Assembly: GCA_016190175.1 (NCBI GenBank)
Contig: JACPRC010000174.1
Coordinates: 1-50,031 of the forward strand
Length of the DNA: 50,031 nt
Reading direction: 5' to 3'
Origin: Planctomycetota bacterium
Lineage (GTDB): Bacteria > Planctomycetota > MHYJ01 > JACPRB01
The position numbers and the translations under genes are program-made. The notes beneath the pieces were generated by a model, which saw nothing but the letters and a program-made list of their open reading frames with translations, ran no database searches and was not told the DNA's origin. Of the stretch, positions 7,863-14,477 are shown piece by piece (the stretch's first letter is position 1; each line of letters begins with the position of its first letter).

Positions 7863-8027
7863 CGGGGGGCGCGGTCTCTTCCTGGCCTGCTTCACCGGTT
7901 GCCGTCGAGCAGCTCGCCTGCTCGCGGCAACCGGTACTCCGTACTGCCGGTCAAAGACCCGAGCGCGGCGTGACGCCGCGCCTTCCACGACCGAGGCCGC
8001 GGAATCGCAAGATTGCCGCGCCCCCCG
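7863..8027 (-). ncRNA. Retron msr-msd RNA candidate
   Basis: On the minus strand the RNA would start with a1, CGGGGGGCGCGG (8027-8016), and end with its exact 12-nt complement a2 (7874-7863), 7 bases before the RT extension ATG. Between them are msr-like hairpins: AATC/GATT with a TTGC loop, an 8-bp GCGCGGCG stem, and GGTC-TTT-GACC with the UUU loop common in msr. Then comes an msd-like long hairpin at 7894-7935 with 11 + 7 paired bases, one bulged base and a 5-nt loop. A TATACT box at 8039-8034 places the start at about 8027, on the first base of a1. This matches the known retron layout (a1, msr, msd, a2, ret). The branching G and msDNA ends cannot be fixed by eye. Confidence 0.75.
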
Positions 8028-8033
8028 GTCGAA

Positions 8034-8066
8034 AGTATAGCACGTCGAAGGCCGGCTCCGTACAAT
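8034..8066. promoter_or_regulatory. Back-to-back promoters of the retron and the divergent zinc-ribbon gene
   Basis: On the minus strand, TATACT (8039-8034) serves the msr-msd RNA; its -35 region is weak. On the plus strand, TACAAT (8061-8066) lies 6 bases before the GTG start at 8073, which implies a leaderless mRNA. The two -10 boxes are only 21 bp apart, so polymerases at the two promoters would probably compete. Confidence 0.5.
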
Positions 8067-8072
8067 GTCCGC

Positions 8073-8696
8073 GTGGAAATCCTCTGTCCCTCCTGCGAGA
8101 AGAAGCTCTACCTCAAGCTGCAGCCGGAGTTCCACTGCTCCCTGTGGTGCGGAACGTGCGAGCAGGAAGTCCCGCCGGAGACTCTGACGGACGCGGGCGC
8201 GCCGGCCGGGCTGCTCGCGCGCATCGGGCCCTGGGCCGACAGGGTCCGCGACCTTCTCGATGTCGGCGACGAGATGGCGGTCGGCGGCACCCGCGGGGAC
8301 GACGAGTACGTCAGGGAATGGAAGGCCCTGCGCGACGAGACCGTGTCGCTCTTCGCGGAGCTGAAGCGGTTCGTGCCGGTCGGGACGAAGGTCTTCGGCG
8401 CCCCCCGCGTCCCGACGGAGTGGAGCGACGCGGAGATCCTCCGGTGGCGCCGGCAGCGGGAGCGCGAGGGGCTCCTGCACTCCTACGGCTACCAGGTCGG
8501 AGCGCGCTACGTCGAGCACGAGGGCGGGCTCCCGCTCGACGACGGCGACGGGCTGCCGATCCCCTATCCCGCCGCCTGCGTGACCGACTCCGAGAAGACG
8601 CGGTTCCTCGAGGGGTTCATCCTCGGCACCCGCGACGGCAGCTACGACCAGGAGATCTACGCCGGCATCGTCACCCGGCTGCGCGGCAGGAAGTGA
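8073..8696 (+). CDS. Hypothetical zinc-ribbon protein next to the retron
   Basis: The 207-residue protein begins with a zinc ribbon: LCPSCEKK (about 4-11), followed by CGTCEQE near 26-32. The rest is soluble, acidic and charged, with WSDAEILRWRRQRE near 110-123 and no recognised domain. The GTG at 8073 was chosen over an upstream in-frame ATG (8013) because the TACAAT box ends 6 bases before it, and because upstream codons would run through the promoter and the retron a1 arm. It is divergent from the retron and shares its promoter region, so it could be an accessory protein, but nothing in the sequence proves a link. Confidence 0.7.
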   Translation: MEILCPSCEKKLYLKLQPEFHCSLWCGTCEQEVPPETLTDAGAPAGLLARIGPWADRVRDLLDVGDEMAVGGTRGDDEYVREWKALRDETVSLFAELKRFVPVGTKVFGAPRVPTEWSDAEILRWRRQREREGLLHSYGYQVGARYVEHEGGLPLDDGDGLPIPYPAACVTDSEKTRFLEGFILGTRDGSYDQEIYAGIVTRLRGRK

Positions 8697-8703
8697 CCGG
8701 CAA

Positions 8704-8732
8704 CACCAAAAGTGGACTGTCCACTTTTGGTG
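8704..8732. terminator. Palindromic bidirectional terminator
   Basis: CACCAAAAGTGGAC and its exact complement flank a single T, forming a 14-bp palindrome between two converging genes that end at 8696 and 8736. The A-run on one arm gives a T-run on the other in both directions, as in bidirectional intrinsic terminators. A diverged copy lies at 3748-3780. Confidence 0.65.
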
Positions 8733-8735
8733 CGG

Positions 8736-9545
8736 CTACTTCGCGTTCTCCAGGCGCTTCTGCAGGAACTGGAGCACCTTCGGGTTCAGGAACGTCGTCG
8801 CCACGCGGCGGTTGGCCTCCTCGGGCGGGGGCCCCATCTTGCTCGCGGCCTCGCCGAGCTTTCCCTCCTCGAAGATCCGCCGCACGAACTCGTCGCGCTT
8901 CTTCCCCAGCTCCTCGCCGCTCGAATTGAAGATCTCCTCGACGATCTTCCGGATGCGCTCGACCTCGGCCTCGATGTCCTTCTCGCTCAACCCCAGCGGA
9001 CGGGCCATCCGCTCGACTCCCTCGCGGATGCGGTTCACGATCTCCTCGTCCATCTGGATGTTGGGGTCCTCCCGCACGCGGTCGATGAAGTGCGCGACCT
9101 GCTCGCGCATCGGCCGCAGCGGATCGGGCCGGTTCATCGACGAGACGGTCTTCCACTGCTTCTCGTCGAGGATCTTCTTGAGCTCCTCCGCGATGCGCTC
9201 GACGGTCTCCTGGAACCGGCGCATGACCTCCCCCATCGCGCGATGGAGTTCGCCGATCTCCCGCTCCAGCTCCGGAGCCGACGGGTCGCCCTTCTCCAGG
9301 GCGTCGCGGAGCTCCTTCATCGCCTTCTTGAGCCTGTCGATGTCGTCCTTGCGCTCGGCCACCGCGTCGTCCACGGACTTGCGCGAGTCCTTGGCGAGCT
9401 TGACGAGCTTCTCGAGCTGGTCCTTCTTCAGGTTCAGGGAGTGCAGCGCCCGGTAGAGCTCGATGTCCCGGCGGATCTCATCGATCTCCTGCATCGGGTT
9501 GCCGTCCTGGCAGGCGAGGGCGAACGCGGCGGCGAGAGTCAACAT
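8736..9545 (-). CDS. Exported helical protein, possibly a lipoprotein
   Basis: The 269-residue product opens with a short hydrophobic signal that ends in FALAC, a plausible lipobox or simple signal peptide. The remainder is almost entirely charged alpha helix with heptad-like patterning (about 20-130), as in periplasmic coiled-coil proteins. There is no catalytic motif. Its general character recalls CpxP/Spy-like helical chaperones, but I see no diagnostic LTxxQ motifs. The start has a GAGGAGAAAG ribosome site. It lies downstream of, and in the same direction as, the gene at 9601-10962. Confidence 0.75.
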   Translation of the reverse strand: MLTLAAAFALACQDGNPMQEIDEIRRDIELYRALHSLNLKKDQLEKLVKLAKDSRKSVDDAVAERKDDIDRLKKAMKELRDALEKGDPSAPELEREIGELHRAMGEVMRRFQETVERIAEELKKILDEKQWKTVSSMNRPDPLRPMREQVAHFIDRVREDPNIQMDEEIVNRIREGVERMARPLGLSEKDIEAEVERIRKIVEEIFNSSGEELGKKRDEFVRRIFEEGKLGEAASKMGPPPEEANRRVATTFLNPKVLQFLQKRLENAK

Positions 9546-9600
9546 GGTCTTTCTCCTCGATTCGGAAGTTCAACGCGGCAAGAGAGCCGGTTATTGTCCG

Positions 9601-10962
9601 CTAATCCGGCCACGGCGCCCGGCGCGTCGTCGTCACCCACGCCTTGCCGTCCAGCACGATCATCGGGTCGTTCTTGTTCTTCGGATGGTTCCTCTTCTCC
9701 AGCGCGTAGGTGCGGGCCTCGCCGCCCTCGGGCGTCAGCGTAAGCGTCGATTCCGTGCAGCTCCACGTCCCCGTCTCGTGCGTCGTGCTCGAGGAATCGC
9801 CGCCGCCCTTGCTCCAGATCGAGCTTTCGCCCTTGAGGAGGTACGTCCCGTCCGCCCGGAGCGTCAGGAAGGTGTTCGTCTGCACGCCTCCCTGGTCGTT
9901 GTGGACGTTCTTCATGTAACCCCACTCGCCGACCAGTTCCTCGCGGACGTTCGACTTCGGCTTCCACATCGAAGCGAGGATCGCGGCGATCTCCTCCTCG
10001 CGCCGCGTCACCAGCTCCGCGTAGCCGAACGCGACGAGGGCGCAGGCGCCCGCGCCGCTCATGAAGCCGTACACGCGGATCTCCACGTCCTTTCCCTGCT
10101 CGGTCGCGCCTCGGTAGACGAGCGCCCGGCCGTCCAGCGCGCCGAACTTCCTCTTCTTCGTCCCGCCCTGCTTCGCGGCGCCGGGCTGGAGCTTCTCGAC
10201 GAGCGCCTCGACGATCCGCCCGAATTCGGGCGCGTCCAGCGATTTCACCGACGCGTCGTGGACGAGGACATAGGCCTCCTCGAGGACGCCTCCCCGGTTC
10301 GCCCCCTCCGGGACCAGCGCCGCCCCCTCCGCGGAGGACTTCATCGCCCAGGACTTCGGGATGTCGAACGCGATCCCGCGGAAGCGGCACGCCTTCCCGC
10401 CGGGGATGCGCTTGACCGCGTCCGGCGGCGCCTCCGCGCCGTCCTGCGCCCGCGTCATCGACCCGAGGATCGCCTTGAGGTCCGCGTTCCGTTTCGCCAC
10501 GACCTCCTTGAAGCCGAACGCGAGGAGGGCGCAGGCGCAGGTCGAGCCCATGAAGGCATGCACACGGACGTCGACGGCCCGCCCGTCGTCCGTCTCCGCG
10601 CGGTATCGAAAGAAACGTCCTTCGAGGTCGCCGTAGGTCTGCCCCTTCGGCGTGCCCTGCCGCGTGGCTCCCGGCTGAAGCTTCCCGACAGCCTCCTCCA
10701 GCGCCTGCGCGAACCCCTCGCCGTCGATCGACTTCTGGGCCGGGTCGGAGAGCAGGAAATACGCCTCTTCGAGGACCCCGCCCTGGTTGGCATCGTCGGG
10801 GACGAGCGCCGTACCCTCCGAGCTGGAGCGGAACTTCCAGCCCGGCGGCAGGTCGAACGAGACGCCCTGGAACCGGTGGGCGGTCCCGCCCTCGATCCGC
10901 TTCGCCTTCGAGGGTTCCTGGAGCGCGAGGAGCAGGGGAACGGCGGCCAGGAGGCAGTGCAT
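9601..10962 (-). CDS. Secreted protein with two tandem copies of one domain and a C-terminal beta domain
   Basis: This 453-residue protein has a signal peptide (about 1-17, ending LLALQ). Residues about 22-170 and 180-335 are clear repeats of each other. Each contains an F.G..FD.P..W sequence, then ALVP..AN.GGVLEEAY, then KLQPGA..QG, then a CA.ALLAFG or CALVAFG segment. The repeated unit has the look of PsbP/DUF1795-like folds, which is not certain. The last 110 residues (GEWGYMKNVHND...GTYLLKGESS...GTWSC) look like a small lipocalin-like beta barrel. The start is supported by GGGAG 7 bases upstream and by a TATAAT promoter. Function unknown. Confidence 0.8.
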   Translation of the reverse strand: MHCLLAAVPLLLALQEPSKAKRIEGGTAHRFQGVSFDLPPGWKFRSSSEGTALVPDDANQGGVLEEAYFLLSDPAQKSIDGEGFAQALEEAVGKLQPGATRQGTPKGQTYGDLEGRFFRYRAETDDGRAVDVRVHAFMGSTCACALLAFGFKEVVAKRNADLKAILGSMTRAQDGAEAPPDAVKRIPGGKACRFRGIAFDIPKSWAMKSSAEGAALVPEGANRGGVLEEAYVLVHDASVKSLDAPEFGRIVEALVEKLQPGAAKQGGTKKRKFGALDGRALVYRGATEQGKDVEIRVYGFMSGAGACALVAFGYAELVTRREEEIAAILASMWKPKSNVREELVGEWGYMKNVHNDQGGVQTNTFLTLRADGTYLLKGESSIWSKGGGDSSSTTHETGTWSCTESTLTLTPEGGEARTYALEKRNHPKNKNDPMIVLDGKAWVTTTRRAPWPD

Positions 10963-10988
10963 GGCGTTCTCCCGAGAAGGACGAACGG

Positions 10989-11053
10989 ATTATAGGCGGG
11001 AGGGGACGGCGCGACAATGCGATCTTGAATTGCCGCGGGTTTTCGCGTTCAAT
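10989..11053. promoter_or_regulatory. Divergent promoters between 10962 (-) and 11080 (+)
   Basis: Minus strand: TTGTCG (11017-11012), 17 bp, TATAAT (10994-10989), upstream of the exported protein. Plus strand: TTGAAT (11025-11030), 17 bp, TTCAAT (11048-11053), upstream of the kinase. Both match the housekeeping sigma consensus well and indicate that sigma-70-type promoters here use 17-bp spacers. Confidence 0.7.
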
Positions 11054-11079
11054 ACCCGCCCTGCCGCGGTCTTACCCAT

Positions 11080-13701
11080 ATGGGTGACCGGGCGGACCTC
11101 ATGACCCCGTTGCCGGACGACCTCGCCGCCCGCCTCGCGGACTCCATGCGCGAGCACGAGCGCGACCGCGCCGAGCTCGACCGCCCCCTCTCCCGTTACG
11201 AGCGGGGTGCCGAGCTCGGCCGCGGCGGCCTCGCGGTCGTGCACCGCGCCTGGGACCGCAAACTCCGCCGCGAGGTGGCGCTCAAGCTCCTCCACCCCCA
11301 TCACGAGACCTCCCGGGACGCCCAGGCGCGCTTCGAGCGCGAGTGGCGCGCCGCCGCGCGGCTCTCCCATCCGAACATCGTGACCGTCTACGACGCGGGG
11401 GAGGAGGACGGGACGATGTTTCTCGTCATGGAGCTCGTCTCCGGCGGTCCGCTCAGCCTCACCCTCGCCGCCCGCCGCTCCGAACTGCGCCCCCTCCTGC
11501 AGACCCTCGAGAAGGTCGCGCGCGCGGTGCACTACGCGCACGAACAGGGCGTCGTCCACCGCGACCTCAAGCCGTCGAACATCCTGGTCGCCGATTCCGG
11601 CGAGCCGAAGGTCGCGGACTTCGGGCTCGCCCAGATCATCGAGGAGGAGGCCGCCATCACTGGCTCGGGCATCGCCGTCGGAACGCCGGTCTACATGGCG
11701 CCGGAGCAGGTGCAGGGCAGGGAGATCGGCCCGCGCACCGACGTGTACGCCCTGGGCGCGATCCTCTACGAGATGGCGACGGGGCGCCCGCCGCACACGG
11801 GCGAGGGGATCTCCGAGATCTACTCCCGCATCCTCAACGACGAGCCGGTCCCGCCCCGCCGGATCCAGCGCACGATCCCGCTCGACGTCGAGATCATGGC
11901 GCTCAAGGCGATCGAGAAGGAGCCGGGGCGCCGTTACGAGAGCGCGCTTGCGTTCGCGGAGGATCTGCGCCGCCATCTCGACCATCGCCCGATCCTCGCG
12001 CAACCGCCGAGCCTCGTCACGCGGCTCGCGAAGAGGATCCGCCGCCGGCCCGCGGTCTCGGCCCTGGCCGCGATGCTCGCGGCCGCCGTGCTGGCGGCAT
12101 CGGGCCTGATCGCCGGCTCCCGGGTCCGCCATGCGCGGAACGTCGCCGGGAAGCGCGTCGAGGCGCGGAAGGCCGAGGCGGAGGGGCGCCTCTCCGAGGC
12201 GGCGGACCTCTACAGCCGCCTCCGGGAGCTGGAGCCCGGCGACGCGGAGGCGGCCCACAAGTCCGCGGACCTCCGGGCCCGGGCGATCGACGCGGACCGG
12301 CGCCGGCGCGCGCTCGAGCTCGTCGAGGAGGCGCGGCGCATCGGGACGGAGGAGATCCCGCGCGTCGAGGCGGAATGGAGGCGGGCGGAGGAAGAGGCGG
12401 CCCGGCTCTCCCGCGAAGTCCCGTTCTGGGAGGGTCCGGAGAAGAAGCGCGCGATGTGGCAGTGGGAACGCCGCGCGGAGGAGCGGAAGCGCGAGCGGCT
12501 CGCGCTGCGCGCCCGCGCGCTCGACGCTCTCACCACGGCCTGGCACCTCGACCCCGCGGCGGCGCGGGCGGCGTATCTCGAGGAATGCTGGAGGCGTATG
12601 GGCGAGGCCGAGGCCGACGACGACTTCGAGTCCGTCGCGTACTGGGACTCGCGCATCCGCTCCGCCGGCGACGCGTCGTGGACCGCGCGTCTCGACGCGG
12701 GCGGGACGATCGAGATCGAGACGATCCCTCCCGGCGCCGCCGCGGCGCTGTTCCGCTACGAGGAAGGCGAGGATCGGCGCCTCGTCGCGCGGCCGGTCGG
12801 AGCTGTCGCCGGAAAGAGGCCCCTCCCGCGCGGATCGTACCTGATCGTGTTCGCGATGGCGGGGTACCCGGACGTCCGATACCCGGTCGTCATCGGTCGC
12901 GGGACGGCGCACGCCGCGAAGGTGCGGCTCTACGCGGCGGCCGAGATCGGAGACGGGTTCGTCTACGTCCCGGCCGGGAAGTTCGTGATGGGCGGGGACC
13001 CGCACGCGTACCTCTCCGGCAAGCCGGACGCCGAGGCGTCTACGGGCGATTTCTTCATCGCGCGATTCGAGGTGACGCTCGGGGAATACGTCCGTTTCCT
13101 GAACGCCGTGATCGTGGAGGAAGGCTCCGCGGCCGCGCAGAGGCGCGTCCCGCGGTCGGCCCCGGAGTCCGGCCATTTCTGGGAGATTCCGGCGGGTGCG
13201 AGGGAGACGTCGCTCCCGCCCGGTACGAACCCGCGATGGCCCGTGCAGGCGATCTCGTGGCACGATGCCGACGCGTACTGCCGGTGGCTCACGCGGCGGG
13301 AGGGCGGGAGGACCGTCTACCGCCTGCCGACGAACGTGGAATGGGAGAAGGCGGCGCGCGGCGCGGACGCCCGTTTTTTCCCATGGGGCAACCGGTTCGA
13401 CTGGAGCTTCGCGAAGGGCGGCGAGTCGCGCCCGGGCAAGGCGGAGCTGGAGGAAGTCGGCGCGTTCCCCACGGACGAGAGCCCGCACGGCGTACGCGAC
13501 ATGGCAGGGAGCCTGCGCGAGTGGTGCGATCCGAAGGAGGGGGAGCGGCAGGCGTACGCGCATGTGCGGGGCGGCGCCTATCCGTACTCCGGGGTCACGA
13601 GTTTCCACGTCGCGACGCGGCTCTGGATCGATCCGACGAACGTCGCCCTCTTCAACGGCTTCCGGGTGGTGCGAGTGCCGACCGGGAGGCGATCTCCATG
13701 A
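11080..13701 (+). CDS. Ser/Thr protein kinase fused to a formylglycine-generating-enzyme (SUMF1) domain
   Basis: The 873-residue protein has three parts. Residues about 42-310 are a Hanks-type kinase with GRGGLAVV in the glycine loop, VALKLLH with the ATP-binding Lys, HRDLKPSN near 159 and DFG near 180. A single membrane segment lies near 328-347, followed by a long charged helical linker (about 350-480). From about 620 to the end there is an FGE-sulfatase/SUMF1-like domain (YVPAGKFVMGGDP, WPVQAISWHDADAYCRW, YRLPTNVEWEKAARG, PWGN, VRDMAGSLREW, VRGGAY). Such fusions are frequent in Planctomycetota and Myxococcota; the outer domain probably senses or binds a ligand rather than modifying sulfatases. 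The start may instead be the ATG at 11101. The stop overlaps the next start (ATGA). Confidence 0.92.
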   Translation: MGDRADLMTPLPDDLAARLADSMREHERDRAELDRPLSRYERGAELGRGGLAVVHRAWDRKLRREVALKLLHPHHETSRDAQARFEREWRAAARLSHPNIVTVYDAGEEDGTMFLVMELVSGGPLSLTLAARRSELRPLLQTLEKVARAVHYAHEQGVVHRDLKPSNILVADSGEPKVADFGLAQIIEEEAAITGSGIAVGTPVYMAPEQVQGREIGPRTDVYALGAILYEMATGRPPHTGEGISEIYSRILNDEPVPPRRIQRTIPLDVEIMALKAIEKEPGRRYESALAFAEDLRRHLDHRPILAQPPSLVTRLAKRIRRRPAVSALAAMLAAAVLAASGLIAGSRVRHARNVAGKRVEARKAEAEGRLSEAADLYSRLRELEPGDAEAAHKSADLRARAIDADRRRRALELVEEARRIGTEEIPRVEAEWRRAEEEAARLSREVPFWEGPEKKRAMWQWERRAEERKRERLALRARALDALTTAWHLDPAAARAAYLEECWRRMGEAEADDDFESVAYWDSRIRSAGDASWTARLDAGGTIEIETIPPGAAAALFRYEEGEDRRLVARPVGAVAGKRPLPRGSYLIVFAMAGYPDVRYPVVIGRGTAHAAKVRLYAAAEIGDGFVYVPAGKFVMGGDPHAYLSGKPDAEASTGDFFIARFEVTLGEYVRFLNAVIVEEGSAAAQRRVPRSAPESGHFWEIPAGARETSLPPGTNPRWPVQAISWHDADAYCRWLTRREGGRTVYRLPTNVEWEKAARGADARFFPWGNRFDWSFAKGGESRPGKAELEEVGAFPTDESPHGVRDMAGSLREWCDPKEGERQAYAHVRGGAYPYSGVTSFHVATRLWIDPTNVALFNGFRVVRVPTGRRSP

Positions 13702-14342
13702 CTCTGAAGCTCGGCGCCGTCCAGCGCCGCGTGTTCGGCGTGCTGATCGAGAAATCGCTGGCCACGCCGGGAGCGTATCCGCTGTCGCTCAACGCGCTCG
13801 TCGCGGGATGCAACCAGTTCTCCTGCCGCGATCCCGTGGTGCGGCTGACGGAGGACGAGGTCGCGAAGGCGGCGCGCGAACTCAAGGGCATGGGGTTGGC
13901 CGCCGAGGTGGAGCCGGAGCGCGGCGCGCGCGTCGAGCGCTTCAGGCATGACGCGGAGGAGCGGCTGGGATGGAACGAGTACAAGCAGGCGATCGTCGCG
14001 GAGCTGCTGCTGCGGGGGCCGCAGACGCCGGGGGAGCTCAAGTCGAACGCGTCGCGGATGGCGGCGATCCCCGATCTCGAGTGCGTCGCCATGATCCTGG
14101 AGGCATTCGCCGCGCAGGATCCGCCGGTGGTGCGCGCACTGCCGCGTCAGCCGGGCAAGAGCGCGCAGCGCTACGAGCACCTCTTCACGTCCGAGGAGGA
14201 GGCCGGCGAGGCGCCCGTCGCCGCGACTCCCGGGCCGGCGGGGTTGGAGGCGCGCGTCGCGAGATTGGAGTCCGAAATCGCGTCGCTGCGCCGGGAGGTG
14301 GAGGATCTGCGGGCCGGGGGCGGGGCGGCGCGGCCGGCTTGA
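13698..14342 (+). CDS. YceH-family (DUF480) winged-helix protein
   Basis: The 214-residue protein starts with the family pattern RRVFGVLIEKS...PLSLNALVAGCNQ..CRDPV (about 10-52) and continues with the ELLLRGPQTPGELK and LPRQPGK segments of the second winged helix. YceH proteins are cytoplasmic, pair two winged-helix domains, and have no settled function. The C-terminal 45 residues are a coiled coil (ARVARLESEIASLRREVE) after a Pro/Ala linker. The ATG overlaps the kinase stop by the ATGA pattern, so translation is coupled and the two are likely co-transcribed. It ends 61 bp before tRNA-Arg. Confidence 0.88.
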   Translation: MTLKLGAVQRRVFGVLIEKSLATPGAYPLSLNALVAGCNQFSCRDPVVRLTEDEVAKAARELKGMGLAAEVEPERGARVERFRHDAEERLGWNEYKQAIVAELLLRGPQTPGELKSNASRMAAIPDLECVAMILEAFAAQDPPVVRALPRQPGKSAQRYEHLFTSEEEAGEAPVAATPGPAGLEARVARLESEIASLRREVEDLRAGGGAARPA

Positions 14343-14403
14343 TTGCGGGGTTGCGACGGGGCGACACGTCGGGTAGATTGACGCGGACCGCTGCCGGGCC
14401 CTT

Positions 14404-14477
14404 GCCCCCGTAGCTCAACTGGATAGAGCACCGGATTTCTAATCCGGTGGTTGCAGGTTCAAGTCCTGCCGGGGGTA
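14404..14477 (+). tRNA. tRNA-Arg (anticodon UCU)
   Basis: A full cloverleaf folds by eye: acceptor GCCCCCG/CGGGGGT (first pair G-U), D arm GCTC...GAGC, anticodon stem CCGGA/TCCGG with loop TTTCTAA and anticodon TCT at 14438-14440, and T arm GCAGG-TTCAAGT-CCTGC. CCA is not encoded. The serine recombinase gene ends inside it on the other strand, which marks the tRNA as the likely integration site of the mobile element. Confidence 0.96.
14439..14477. other. Candidate attachment site (attL) in the tRNA 3' half
   Basis: The recombinase frame runs to a TAG made by the tRNA anticodon loop, so 12 sense codons and the stop are supplied by the tRNA antisense strand. This is what insertion at a tRNA gene would produce. 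I found no second copy of the tRNA 3' end in the window, so the right end of the element is either outside the window or has little homology. The exact crossover is unknown. Confidence 0.5.

Noticed and set aside
6747-8519. A 590-codon minus-strand frame overlapping the retron and the gene at 8073
   Set aside because: It runs through the RT in another phase, through the msr-msd region and antisense to 8073; its translation is Arg/Pro-rich noise.
11074-11085. Palindrome ACCCATATGGGT at the kinase start, with a similar CCCATATATGGG at 35023-35034
   Set aside because: Both are short, differ in length and do not share flanks; probably coincidence, although both precede regulator genes.
10990-13608. 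An 872-codon open frame on the minus strand
   Set aside because: It is antisense to the kinase-SUMF1 fusion and has no recognisable domain.
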